Positions 46,717 through 57,289 of a stretch of 64,000 nucleotides of DNA are shown here, piece after piece. Both the position numbers and the translations under genes were made by a program. The stretch comes from Rugalucina vietnamica. Taxonomy: Eukaryota; Mollusca; Bivalvia; Lucinida; Lucinidae. The first letter of the stretch is position 1. Each line of letters begins with the position of its first letter. The stretch is from NCBI GenBank assembly GCA_964017185.1, contig OZ024870.1, forward strand, positions 27,489,621 through 27,553,620, written 5' to 3'. Below the pieces are notes generated by a model. The model saw only the letters and a list, made by a program, of their open reading frames with translations, was not told the origin of the DNA and searched no databases.

Positions 46717-47536
46717 ATTAATAGTGAAAACAAGAAAGTAAGGGGATGGTAAAACATCCATTGTACCATAAGTCTGCATTCAAGCATAAGTTTTGCTTAT
46801 TTTCCCATTAAACCACCAACAGATTAGAAGTGGATAGTGCATTTTTCTTATTTTCTTTGTCAAGTAACATCGAATATAGGCTACTAGTAGTTTTAGCTAA
46901 GTTAAACGAAGGTATTTTGCCATTATAAGTCAAAGTCAGGCACTGCCTACAATTGTTTGTTTAATTGCCACATAACCATTTGATGACAAGAGAACCATAA
47001 AGAAATATCATATCATTGTTTATGCTTAGTTTGCCAGATACTGATGTCAACACCTAGAGTTGATCGGTTATCATGCGCTGTTGTTAAATATTCCAGAAAC
47101 ACTTATTGTCTTGACCTATCAAATGCCCTTAATGAATTGGCAATAAGCATAGTTTTATGGTCAAAATTGTATGAACTGCTAACACTCCAGTTTCAAAATT
47201 GCCATTGGAATTGCTCAGCTTTTCCTTTTTCTGGAACCATTATTATCCTAGTAAATCAACATTTATTTCTTAACAAATTATAGTGATTGTGGCTACCTTT
47301 GTGAAAATGAGATGCTAACTCGATGATATCAATAATGTTCTCTTAAGCAAGTCCGGAGCATGGAAGAAACTTGTTACATGATTTTGGTGTAAATTGCTGA
47401 ACGCCACAGTACACAGTTGTGCGATTGCACAAGGAAATATTCCATGCAAGTAATTACAGGCACGTTGAATGTTATGGACGTGACACAAGGTTGCCACACG
47501 CTGGCATCTGTTTGTTTGTGTGTATTAAGGCTTAAT
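46717..47536. other. Unassigned intronic DNA
   Basis: No feature is supported. The segment TTGTTTATGCTTAGTTTGCC with GATGTCAACACC (about 47017-47055) is repeated near 48180-48220, a weak local duplication. Confidence 0.4.
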
Positions 47537-47718
47537 GTCCCAGGCAACAATTTTTCAGTCATGTCGGGACAGAGCCAACTCTTCCTGGGTTTAACCAGTA
47601 CTGTAAGGAGTTAATGTGTCTTGCTAAAGGACACAACACAGTGACACCTGTGGGGATCGAACCCAGGACCTCTCGATTTGGAGTCCGACGTTCTACCACT
47701 ACGCCACCGCACTCCCTA
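47537..47718 (-). mobile_element. tRNA-derived SINE
   Basis: On the minus strand the head (47718 to about 47645) reads like a tRNA: box A-like GTGGCGTAGTGGTAGAAC, anticodon loop CTCCAAA (CCA at the anticodon position) and box B-like GGGTTCGATCCCC. A body follows with TGTGTCCTTTAGCAAGACAC and ends near GCCTGGGACATTAAGCC. The anticodon stem is imperfect (TCGGA / TCGAG), so it is a SINE and not a working tRNA gene. Confidence 0.82.
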
Positions 47719-48746
47719 TGAATCTGAGTCAAGCCTGTGCCTGATGTTTGAAAAATCTCTACACACTGACAAATTTGGACAAATAAAAATGTTTTGCTTT
47801 TTAATCTTTAATAAGCAGCCACTCTTTAGCGCGTAAATCAGGCTTGTGTCGGAAATATAAACATCTTAACACTTTGAAAATGTGTTTATCACGTGATGTA
47901 TGTGCGTATCAGATGTTAAACACACGTCTCACACACACTAAATGTGGGCACGTCACTGAAGCATTCAGCAAGCGCCCAAGCCAATTCTTTGGAAAATCGA
48001 AATGCACATGTACACTGTAGGGTACATAGTCTTGTTCAAAGTGTGTGCCGAACGAGATCAAAGCATGTCCAACACGCAATTAACACATGTTGAACGTATA
48101 CATGTACATAACGTATAGGACACACACCCAAGAACCTTTGTTTCTGATGACAGGAGCAGGATAAAGAAACACTGTATTTGTTGTTTATGCATAGTTTACC
48201 TATTACAGATGTCAACACCTGTTGATCAGGATTATGAAGCGCTGTTTTGAACCATTCCAGTTATTATAATGCTATTGGTTAATAGACAGTAAGCCTGGTT
48301 TAAACAGTCAACTTTTATATGAACAATCACATTTAACATTTGAGGCCTAGTGTTCAGGGTTGAAATTGCAAAGCATTTCCAATTTCTGATGCGCATGTGG
48401 GCTTAAAGCTTGGATGAGTCCTGTATGCTTACGAATAAGTGAACCGTGTTCATCCATGTTTAATACATTCGGCGTTAGCTTTTACATGTAGGTACGCTAC
48501 TTGTATGTTTCAATTTTCCGAAAACATTTAACGATTTAATACACTTCAGTATATTGGGTGGCGATTCCTCTATGCTCATGGCGATTCTTCAGAATTCTCA
48601 GAATCGCCGTGGAAGCACCGACTGATGCAAAGTTTTGAGACTTCCACGCTTTCACTATAGCTGCAATTCTGGTATGAGAATTAAACATTCTCTCTGTCTA
48701 CCACCATAAATATGACATTGCTTATTTTTCCCCAGTGGTTTTTGTT
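47719..48746. other. Unassigned intronic DNA
   Basis: A small inverted pair GGCGATTCTTCAGAATTCTC / GAGAATTCTGAAGAATCGCC-like sequence lies near 48575-48610. Nothing else is recognised. Confidence 0.4.
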
Positions 48747-50281
48747 AGCTCACCTGAGCCGTTAGGCTCACAAGGTGAGCTTATAGGATGGCCATGATCC
48801 GGCGTCCGTCCGTCCGTCCGTCCGTCGTCCGTCCGTCCGTCCACAATTTCAAAGATCTTCTCCTCTGAAACCGCTTGGCCAATCAAAGCCAAACTTTATA
48901 CGAGGCATCTATAGGAAGGAGGAACCAATGTGTATATAAGAAATCTAGGTCAGATGGCCGCCAGATGGCCGCCATGCTCATATATGGTAAAAACCCTTCA
49001 AAAATCTTCTTCTCCCAAACCAGTGGACCGATTTCAACGAAACTTGGCATGAAGCATCAATGGCTCAAGCACTTCAATGTGTATATAAATTATGACCCTG
49101 TGATGACCTTGACCTATTTTACAGCAAGGTCAACATAGGTCGCCAATGCATTTGAATGGGGAAAACTTTTAAAATGTCATTTAAAGTGAAAGTCTTGCAG
49201 AAAACGGACAGTAGGACTGAATATTAATGATTCTGAAAAAAAAATGGATCCCAGGGGCTCATGTGCCCCCACCCCGGGGCAATATACGTGTATATCTTCA
49301 TAATATTCAAACATCTTCTCCTCTGAAACCGATTGACCAATCAAAGCCAAATTTTATGTAAAGCATCAATAGGAAGGGGTAACCAATGTGTATATAAATA
49401 ATCCAGGTCACATGACCAAGATGGCCGCCATGCCCATATATGGTAAAAACACTTCAAAAATCTTCTTCTCCGGAACCAATGGACCAATTTCAATGAAACT
49501 TGGCATGAAGCATCGATGGCTAAAGCGCTACAATGTATATATAAATCATGACCCTGTGATGACCTTGACCTATTTTACGGCAAGGTCAACATGGTTGCCA
49601 ATCCATTTGAATGGGGAAAACTTTTAAAATGTCATTTAAAGTGAAAGTCTTACTGGAAATGGGCAGTAGGACTGACTATTAATGATTCTGACAAAAAATG
49701 GACCACAGGGGCTCATTTGCCCCCACCCCGGGGCAATATGCATGTGTTATTATTATTATCTCCATAATATTCAAACATCTCCTCTGAAACCACTTGCCAA
49801 ATCAAAGCCAAATTTAATGTAAAGCATCTATAGGATAGGGTAACCAATATGTATATAAATAATACAGGTCACATGACCAGGATGGCCGCCAGGCCCATAT
49901 ATGGTAAAAAATTTTCAAAAATCTTCTTCTCTGGAACCAGTGGACCGATTTCAACGAAACTTGGCTTGAAGCATCGATGGCTCAAGTACTACAATGTATA
50001 TATAAATCATGACCCTGTGATGACCATGACCCAGTTTATGGCAAGGTCAACATGGGTTGCCAATGCATTGGAATGGGAATAACTGTTAAAATGTCATTTG
50101 AATTAAGGAAAAAGCCAGCAGGAAATTGGCAAATGGACAAATATTGATTATTCTGAAAAAGAAAATGGCCCAAGGGCTTCATCTGCCCCTGCACTGGGAT
50201 TAAATACCATAATATTCAAACATGTTTATTGGTATATGCAGCAGATCTCAGGTGAGCGTTTACAGGACCATTGGTCCTCTT
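48747..50281 (+). mobile_element. Family C repeat, complete copy
   Basis: It starts AGCTCACCTGAGCCGTTAGG, then has a (GTCC)n-rich run, and ends CTCAGGTGAGCGTTTACAGG, ACCATTGGTCCTCT. GTT flanks both ends (48744-48746 and 50282-50284). The body has three tandem units of about 450-470 bp (AAACCGCTTGGCC at about 48870, and its variants at about 49325 and 49785). They differ in sequence from the 43.5-46 kb array, so this is a different subfamily. Confidence 0.85.
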
Positions 50282-50284
50282 GTT

Positions 50285-51221
50285 TGATTTGCCAGCAGCC
50301 TAGCAATTTGATATTATGCATATGCTGTAAACCAACTTTTACATTGACCAGATACAAACACCTTTGATAATAAGGGCATGTTAAGATAATCAGTTTTATA
50401 ATTAAGCCAAATGATAAGTTTACAAGTGATATCAGGAACTTGATGTATACTAATGACATTAAGAAATGCAACAACCACTCTCAATATTTGTAAGCCTACA
50501 ATGTAATCTAAATGAGGTGTATAGCATCTTATTTGTAGCCATCATTTTAAACAAAATATTTGAGGCATGAGCCGCTACTTGGAAACATGGTCATTTAATA
50601 GCGTAAAGAAAATTTTTACCAAAATCAAATTTAATGTCTAGCAATTTATTGCATATCAAAGACGACCATCAGTTGGTAAATGAAACCTTACTTTGTGAAT
50701 TTGAATGTTTTATGGCATTGACTTCTATATTGAACATTGCTTCGCTCTGTTAAAACACATTTTGACACAATTCCATGGGATGTTCAATATGATATCATTG
50801 TTGCATAACACATGTAATGTAACTGGCCCATTGGTCTGATATATGGCATATAAATGGCAGATTTCCGAACACTTTAAAAGACGTTACCTACTTATTTTTC
50901 GTCATTCTGCACTTTACATCTCACAAAAATGGAACAACTGAAGGTAAGCTAGCTGATCTAAGCAGTCAAAGCACCTTACAAATTATATAGGCGACACTGT
51001 AGCCAATTGGTTATGGATGCTGATTTCATAATAGCTCTTAATCATTCAATCATCTCACCACTGTGTCCAGCGTGGCTCCGAGCCCCATACAAGGCACATG
51101 TGAAGCCAGCCAAGTTCTGCTTGCTGGTATGCCAGATGCTTAGTCTGTGGGTAATCTAGTTTTCACCTCAGCTACTCATTGGCCCGTCTCATACAACGTG
51201 ACAAGAATCTTGTTTAAGGCT
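50285..51221. other. Unassigned intronic DNA
   Basis: No exon or repeat is recognised. Confidence 0.4.
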
Positions 51222-52412
51222 CTGTCACATATTAACGTATCAGCGGTGTATCGCTCACGTATCTATTAAAATTTCGATACGCCGATGTCTGAGCCGTATT
51301 TTGCTCGAGCGACGTATGTACCACGTACGTATGACGTTCCTGCTATGTTCCCGTGGCGTATCCGTGACGTATCTGTATTCGCAAGGAATTTCACTTTCGT
51401 ATGTACGGCGTATCAAGGCGTATGTGCTACGTACGTGTGACGTATGTATGGCGTATAAAGTGTACGCGTGACGTATCTACCGCGTATGTATTACGTTCCA
51501 TTCTTATCTGCGGCGTATCTATTCTGTACCAATTGCTTTTTAATACCTATGAGAACAAAAGGTTGTGTTCACTTTGTTCATGCAATTCGCACATTACAGT
51601 TATCAATTATCAGAGGTTGCAGATGCCACCGGAGAAATCTAGATAATCTAGATTAACACCGAAGAAAAAACCAGAGATGGTTGTGGTCACGTGGTGGTGG
51701 GGGTGACATCTCCAAGCTCCCCATCCTGTTCGTAAGAAGACATGAACAAAGACAGAGGCTACACCAAGCGTAGCCCTGAAAGAACCCTGCACGGCACCCC
51801 GAACCGTGAGAAACATCTGATCCATGACTTCGGAAAAACGAAAACATGTATATAGAAGCATTAAGATTTTCTTGGAACGCCATAAAATATTCCTAATACT
51901 CCTAATACATCACACATACTCCACAGCAGTGAAATGTACGCAGCACATACGTAGCACATACGCAATTGATACGCGAGATACGCCACACTTATGTCGCTGA
52001 TACGCCGTAGATACGAAAAGAGAGTCGATGATACGCCACACATACGTCACAAATACGTAGCAGATACGAAAGGTACGCTGTACATACGTCACTGTTACGT
52101 GGCATGTTAACCGTGACGTACGTGTGGCGTATGAGGAGTATGAGCTACGTATTTACGGCGTACCTGCCACGTTGCTTTCGTATGTACCACGTATGTGTGA
52201 CGTATGTACGGCGTATCGGACCTGCCAAGTACGTGCTACGAATTTTTAAATGCACACATAAAAAAACGTAGCACCTCGGCGTATGAAGCGTATGGGCTAC
52301 GTATCGAGGAGTATCAGCTACGTATGCTCATGTATGTACGACGTACGCGTGACGTACCTTTCGCATCTTGCTACGCCGTAGATACGCGAGTCAATACGCG
52401 ATAGTGTGACAG
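51222..52412. mobile_element. 1.2 kb TIR element with CGTA-rich subterminal repeats (element S)
   Basis: The ends CTGTCACATATTAACGTATC and GATAGTGTGACAG are inverted. From each end inward, 300-490 bp consist of degenerate 9-12 bp words built on ACGTA (CGTATGTACGGCGTATC, GTGACGTATGTATGGCGTA). The central 51530-51910 is ordinary sequence with no recognised protein, including a minus frame at 51610-51861. The architecture resembles the ends of element E (GTCACACTAG followed by CGTATC/ATCCGTA words). Confidence 0.75.
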
Positions 52413-53184
52413 TGGTTTTAGGGATTGTAAAACTGAATAAAAATTAATAGTTGCATATTTTTTTCCATAAGTATAGAAACAATTTTTTTCAAAGTACTTG
52501 AAAAATGTTTTATTGTTTCTATAGAAGTGCTGAATGTCTGGAGAATTTCAGTGTGAAATATTCATATCAATCTTTGTCTTCCATAACCGGCAAAAAGTCA
52601 CTAATTTTCACATGCTGCTGCTTAGATGATGCAGAAATGGATAGTTTATGAAACTTTTGATACCAAAATTAAGCAGCATAACAAATTCTGACAAACAGAA
52701 AAGTGATATAAATTTTGGCTATACCCTTGCAGTACGGGTTAATAAAAATTTTGGTATGGTATGATGGTATGGTATGTGGTATGGTATGGATTTTTATACT
52801 ATACCACCATACCATACCATCGTACCATACCATGTTTTACCATATGCCCTGTCTCATGTAACGACCTCTAGCAATAACACAGAAGGAAGCCGCTTCCAGA
52901 TCTCTCTAAGGCTTAAAATTGCAACAATTATCTGACAGACGTTGAAAATAGTCACCCATTTAACGAGGCTATACACTAATTGATAATTATCTTTGTCGGC
53001 CATTATTCTGAGTAAATAGACATATGACAGCATGCTGTGATTTAAGTTCCCGTGTCTTATATTTCAAGGAGAGTCTTTAGGGACATGATTTCCGCCGTTA
53101 TTAAGTAAAGAAAGAATATTTGACGTCAATATACGACAGGATAACCAAAGGTTTAACCATTTTCACTGCACAGATTAGACAGAA
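52413..53184. other. Intronic DNA with an ATGGT foldback tract
   Basis: 52750-52845 is a pentamer tract (GGTATGGTATGATGGTATGG) that switches to its complement (ACCACCATACCATACCATCG), like 42391-42500. The remainder is unassigned. Confidence 0.7.
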
Positions 53185-53352
53185 CATTACGAAAACATGC
53201 CCATGTAAAAAAGATGGATTTTTCTGAAGTTAAAAAAAAAAACATTTTTTTTTTTCTTATTTTTGCTCAAAACATAGATTGTGGGTACACGTTAGAACCG
53301 CCTCGGGTGGGGTTTAAGGGCATATTTATTCCACGGACATGTTTTCCTGATG
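53185..53352. mobile_element. Family A MITE, internally deleted
   Basis: The left end CATTACGAAAACATGCCCAT and right end CCACGGACATGTTTTCCTGATG are intact. The hairpin is cut after AACCGCCTCG and joins directly to GGTGGGGTTTAAGGG. It ends 27 bp before exon e. Confidence 0.88.
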
Positions 53353-53379
53353 TTTATGTAATCTCATTTTTCCTCCCAG

Positions 53380-53535
53380 GGTGCTAGGAAAATCTGCCTG
53401 CCATACAACCCCAACAAGCCCCAGACGGTGAAGGGTATTCTAGGTCATCTAGACATGGACAGGCTAGACAAAGGACCTAAAGAAATTTTTAATCCTGAAA
53501 TACAGAAGGAGATACTGGTGCTGGAGGAACAAGAG
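53380..53535 (+). CDS. GARNL3: GARNL3 exon e
   Basis: Acceptor TTTTTCCTCCCAG and donor GTAACT. 52 codons, phase 0 at both ends, begin GARKICLPYNPNKPQTVKGI and close with PKEIFNPEIQKEILVLEEQE. The K..LPY.P.K..VK.IL and E.QK..LVLEEQE patterns match GARNL3 and lead directly into the Rap-GAP domain. It has a family A MITE on each side, at 27 bp upstream and 26 bp downstream. Confidence 0.96.
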
Positions 53536-53561
53536 GTAACTGCTCAAACCTAGAGTTCATC

Positions 53562-53775
53562 ATCCTGTCCACGAAAAGTGTAAACCCTTGAACCCTACTT
53601 TTGTATTTAGTAAAACTGGGGTTTACAGGGATATACTTTTTTTATTTTTGATCCAAAACATAGATTGTGGGTAATCGTGTTCTAACGTGTACCCACAATC
53701 AATGTTTTCAGCAAATATATTAAAAATATTATTTTTTTTCTACTTAAATTTTCAATTATTACACTTGCATAATGT
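53562..53775. mobile_element. Family A MITE, inverted, reduced hairpin
   Basis: ATCCTGTCCACGAAAAGTGT, TAAAACTGGGGTTTACAGGG, and CATAGATTGTGGGTAATCG followed by GTTCTAACGTGTACCCACAA: the GCCTCGGCGAGGC tip of the hairpin is missing. The far end is AT-rich and diverged. Confidence 0.83.
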
Positions 53776-54030
53776 GAAAATAAAAACAACTATAACTTTG
53801 CACTTGTGTACAAATGTTCGTCACGGGCGTGAACAGGTGCTACTTTTTAATTAAGGAGTGGTTTATACATGTATAGTACCACTTGTATTTTACGACAACA
53901 TTGAAAAGGGGTCATATCCCTATTTCAACCGCAATTAAATGTTCTGCGTCACCAAGGAATATGGGTTATAATTTCCTTCAGTGTTTATTTTCCTCATCTT
54001 ACATGCAGTAGTAACATTTCTTGATTTCAG

Positions 54031-54106
54031 GGGTCAGTCAATTTCAAAATAGGGGTGCTATATGCAAAAGAAGGTCAATCATCCGACGATGAATTTTTCA
54101 GCAACG
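54031..54106 (+). CDS. GARNL3: GARNL3 exon f (start of the Rap-GAP domain)
   Basis: Acceptor CTTGATTTCAG and donor GTAAGT. 25 codons plus one base begin GSVNFKIGVLYAKEGQ and continue SSDDEFFSN. The NFKFGVLYAK.GQ..DDE.FSN pattern is the first strand and helix of the Rap-GAP catalytic domain, as also seen in Rap1GAP (KFGV.Y...GQ). It ends in phase 1. Confidence 0.96.
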
Positions 54107-54120
54107 GTAAGTCTAACAAA

Positions 54121-54145
54121 ATCACAGGCGCTCGACGACTGGATT

Positions 54146-54203
<58 letters not shown>

Positions 54204-54943
54204 ATTTTCACCCGTTTAAAGACCCTTACGATATGTTCATGGAATTATTTTACCTTTAAAAACCTTTTCTATCAATCCTTAATCAACCCTCGTCTATGGG
54301 CTACTATATAGACAAGGTCGGAAACGCGGTGTCCTAGTTTTATTGGGGTTATGGGATTCCCCGCATCTCAAACTCATATTTCACCCTTTACCGTTATTTC
54401 AATGATGGCTGTCAACACATGAGTATCTTTGTAAAAGGTATCACACATTGCCTTCATTCAAAATAAGCACCACCGCCCGTAAAAACTAACAATGCAACTA
54501 CAATTATCCAATAGGATTGATTCTTTTATACGATATTTACAGTGACCTTCCACTGATTTCTAGAAACGAAAGGTCATCATACAAAAACATTCGGGATCCC
54601 ATCCAAGTAGACAGATGGTGGTATAAAATATAAGTTTACGGGCGACGATGCTTATTTTTGACGAAGGCAATGGGTGAGACCTTTTACAAAGGCGCTCATG
54701 AGGAGAAACTCAGCATTAAAATAACGGTAAAGGGTGAAGTATGAGTTTGAGATACGGGGAATCCCATGACCCCAATAAAACTAGGACACCGCGTTTCCGA
54801 CCTTGTCTATATAGTAGCCCATAGACGAGGGTTGATTGAGGATTGATAGAAAAGGTTATTCCATGAACATATCGTAAGGGTCTTCAAACGGGTGAAAATG
54901 CAAAAAAAAAAAAAAAATGAGTCCAGTCGTCGAGCACCTGTGA
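54121..54943. mobile_element. 823-bp foldback element J
   Basis: Arms of about 370 bp are inverted almost throughout. The tips are ATCACAGGCGCTCGACGACT and GTCGTCGAGCACCTGTGAT; interior matches include TAGACAAGGTCGGAAACGCG against CGCGTTTCCGACCTTGTCTA. The left arm contains a T-run of about 57 bases (54147-54201) where the right arm has only about 16 A. Its left tip is 15 bp after the exon f donor. Confidence 0.9.
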
Positions 54944-55230
54944 TAAAATATGTAGAGTGTTATTGTAACAAAAATGATATCTCCCTGTGGGGTTTCTGTC
55001 GCTTCACAGCGAAAGTCTTTGACTTATACTGAACCAATCTCTCTTCACCATGTTTCTTGATAGTTTGAGTTTTTGTTACATTTGCTTGTTTAGTTGTTGC
55101 AACTGTTCTAGTTGTGGTTTAATGTTAACACAAAGCCATTTCATCATTTGAGTTTTGTACAGCTTTACAGTTGAGTTTTGTACAGCTGTACAGCTTTGTA
55201 CAGTTTCGGATCGGATTTGATGGCAATGTC
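54944..55230. other. Unassigned intronic DNA
   Basis: A short duplicated word TTGAGTTTTGTACAGCTTTACAG lies at about 55148-55190. No other feature. Confidence 0.4.
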
Positions 55231-55239
55231 ATTATTTTT

Positions 55240-55242
<3 letters not shown>

Positions 55243-55330
<88 letters not shown>
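55243..55330. repeat. (AT)n microsatellite 1
   Basis: More than 40 uninterrupted AT/TA units. Confidence 0.97.
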
Positions 55331-55332
<2 letters not shown>

Positions 55333-55358
55333 AACAAGTCCTTGTGTCGGTAATGATA

Positions 55359-55555
55359 GGAAGAAAGAATGAAATGAAGCAACAGCAACAATTTATTTCA
55401 GTCCTGTAGCGCTTTCACTTTACAGCTCTTCAGCAGGAACGTCGCCATATTGTTATGGCGTTACTGATATGGCGACGTTCCTGCTGAAGAGCTGTAAAGT
55501 GAAAGCGCTACAGGACTGAAATAAATTGTTGCTGTTGCTTCATTTCATTCTTTCT

Positions 55556-55558
<3 letters not shown>
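55359..55558. repeat. Perfect 92-bp inverted repeat (K)
   Basis: 55359-55450 and 55467-55558 are exact reverse complements over all 92 bases, base by base. They are separated by 16 bases (TGTTATGGCGTTACTG). The arm contains TGAAGAGCTGTAAAGTGAAA and CGCTACAGGACTGAAATAAA. (AT)n tracts lie on both sides. Confidence 0.97.

Positions 55559-55621
<63 letters not shown>
55559..55621. repeat. (AT)n microsatellite 2
   Basis: About 30 AT units immediately after the 92-bp inverted repeat. Confidence 0.97.
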
Positions 55622-55625
<4 letters not shown>

Positions 55626-55768
55626 AAAAACGAAAACACATACAGTGCAAAGATATAAAACAAAATGGCAACAACGCCATATTTAACTCCTGATGATCTG
55701 TAAAATAGCAGTGAAACCGGTAGAGAATTAATTAAATAGTGAATACATTGTGGAATCGGACTTTATTT

Positions 55769-55772
<4 letters not shown>

Positions 55773-55858
<86 letters not shown>
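55773..55858. repeat. (AT)n microsatellite 3
   Basis: About 42 AT units. The spacer 55622-55772 contains CTCCTGATGATCTGTAAAATAG and GTGAAACCGGTAGAGAATT, a diverged relative of the CTGCTGAAGAGCTGTAAAGTG segment in the 92-bp arm. Confidence 0.95.
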
Positions 55859-55861
<3 letters not shown>

Positions 55862-55987
55862 TACTTTTAACCAGGCAAAATTTAAACGAAAGTACGGTTT
55901 TCGGTATATATGTATGATGATTTTTGCCACGAATTCACAGAATCGAAACAGACGTAAACACCGTCAAAGTCAATATTTCTATTGCAG

Positions 55988-56086
55988 AAGAAGGAAGTGC
56001 TAGCTTCAATAAGTTCTTAACATTACTCGGAGACAGAGTGAAATTAAAAGGCTGGGAAAAGTTTAAAGCAGGTCTCGACGTAAAAA
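55988..56086 (+). CDS. GARNL3: GARNL3 exon g
   Basis: Acceptor TATTTCTATTGCAG and donor GTAGGT. Two bases complete Glu, then 32 codons run through FLTLLGDRVKLKGWEKF and AGLDVK and leave one base (phase 1). F..FL.LLGD...LKGW...RGGLD is a Rap-GAP family signature; here RG is replaced by KA. A second GT four bases later (GTATCT) would put exon h out of frame, so GTAGGT is preferred. Confidence 0.95.
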
Positions 56087-56835
56087 GTAGGTATCTTTTC
56101 TGAATGCTTGCATGTGTCACAGACATTATAGTTACGTTTCAGAAACAGGTTCATTTTCATTTCGTCTTTTTAATCTATTGTCGCTGAATCTTGACTGGGG
56201 TTACATTTTCTATGGGTAATGATACAAACAAATCCATAAAAAGAATTTTGGCATTTTCAAGCACATGACAATTTATTTTGATGAGCATTGATACATATGC
56301 AAGAAGGTGACTAAAAGGGGCTTTAAGTTTGGTACTTTTTTAAAAAAACAAAACAAATTGTCATTCATACTTAATTAGCTAATTGGGAACAGTAAGAACA
56401 AAGGTATAATTGAATTCATGAAAATGTATCATGCGAACTGGGTAGCGGTCTCAGTATACTCTGATTTTTTTCAATGTGCAGGGAAGGGCTTAGCTAAGCA
56501 CAGCCTTGGATGATTTCATTGTTGAGAAAGGGTCCCAGGACTGACAATGTATAATTGAGGTAAAGGTGACCATGCTCATGATAAAAGTGACCATGCTCAT
56601 GGTTTCACCTGAATGATTTTAAAATAGGTGATGGGTATGGTTGACACACAAAAACATATATTTTTTTTTTTTTTTCAAAAATATAACCATACACCTTTCT
56701 ATCAAGTTATGCCAATGCCGCCTCTATTTTTGCCAACAAGTCTTTGCTTTACTGCATGGTACATGACCTCAGAAGAAGGTCAATAAAGTACCATTAGAAA
56801 AAATGAAGCAATTCGGAGCACTCGCTGATTTTTCT
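56087..56835. other. Unassigned intronic DNA
   Basis: GTGACCATGCTCATG is tandemly duplicated near 56567-56600. Nothing else is recognised. Confidence 0.4.
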
Positions 56836-56837
56836 CA

Positions 56838-57165
56838 TTTTTCCTACAAGGTCTAACAGCTCGGTTAAGTTAGCAGCAAATTTGCTGCAGCAAAAACGGT
56901 CACGTTAGCAGCAATTTTACTGCAGCGAAATCGGTCAAGCTTCATGTAACAGCAATTTTGCAACAACAAAAGCAGCCAACTTAACGGCAAATTTGCTTGC
57001 TGCGTAAGCATTAAATTTCCTGCAGCAAAATACAGTCAAGTTAGCAGCAATTTTGCTGCAGGGAAATTGGTCAAGTTAGCAACTATTTTGCTACAGCGAA
57101 AAACAGTCAAGTAAGCAGCAATTTCGCTTGTAGCGAACAATTTTGTCGCAGATTGTTTTGGCTTT
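56838..57165. repeat. GCAGCAAATTTGCTGC palindrome array
   Basis: About seven or eight diverged units of 40-45 bp. Each carries a palindrome such as GCAGCAAATTTGCTGCAGC or GCAGCAATTTTGCTGCAG followed by a GGTCAAGTTA linker. Confidence 0.88.
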
Positions 57166-57289
57166 AATCTAGTGATAGCGCATAAGAAAATGACGGTTTA
57201 TGCGCACAATCACATCTTATAGACGTCACCTGCGACCAAGAGTTCAACGATAAAGTTCCATGTAAGTGGAAATGTTTGTTGCCATTTTT

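Noticed and set aside
47645..47718. Functional tRNA-Trp(CCA) gene
   Set aside because: The anticodon stem is imperfect and the sequence is followed by a SINE body.
51401..52404. Tyr/Val-rich frames (YGVSRRMCYVRVTYVWR and similar)
   Set aside because: They are translations of the ACGTA-word arms of element S on both strands.
56087..56090. Alternative donor GTATCT for exon g
   Set aside because: It would add four bases and break the phase into exon h; GTAGGT keeps the family reading frame.
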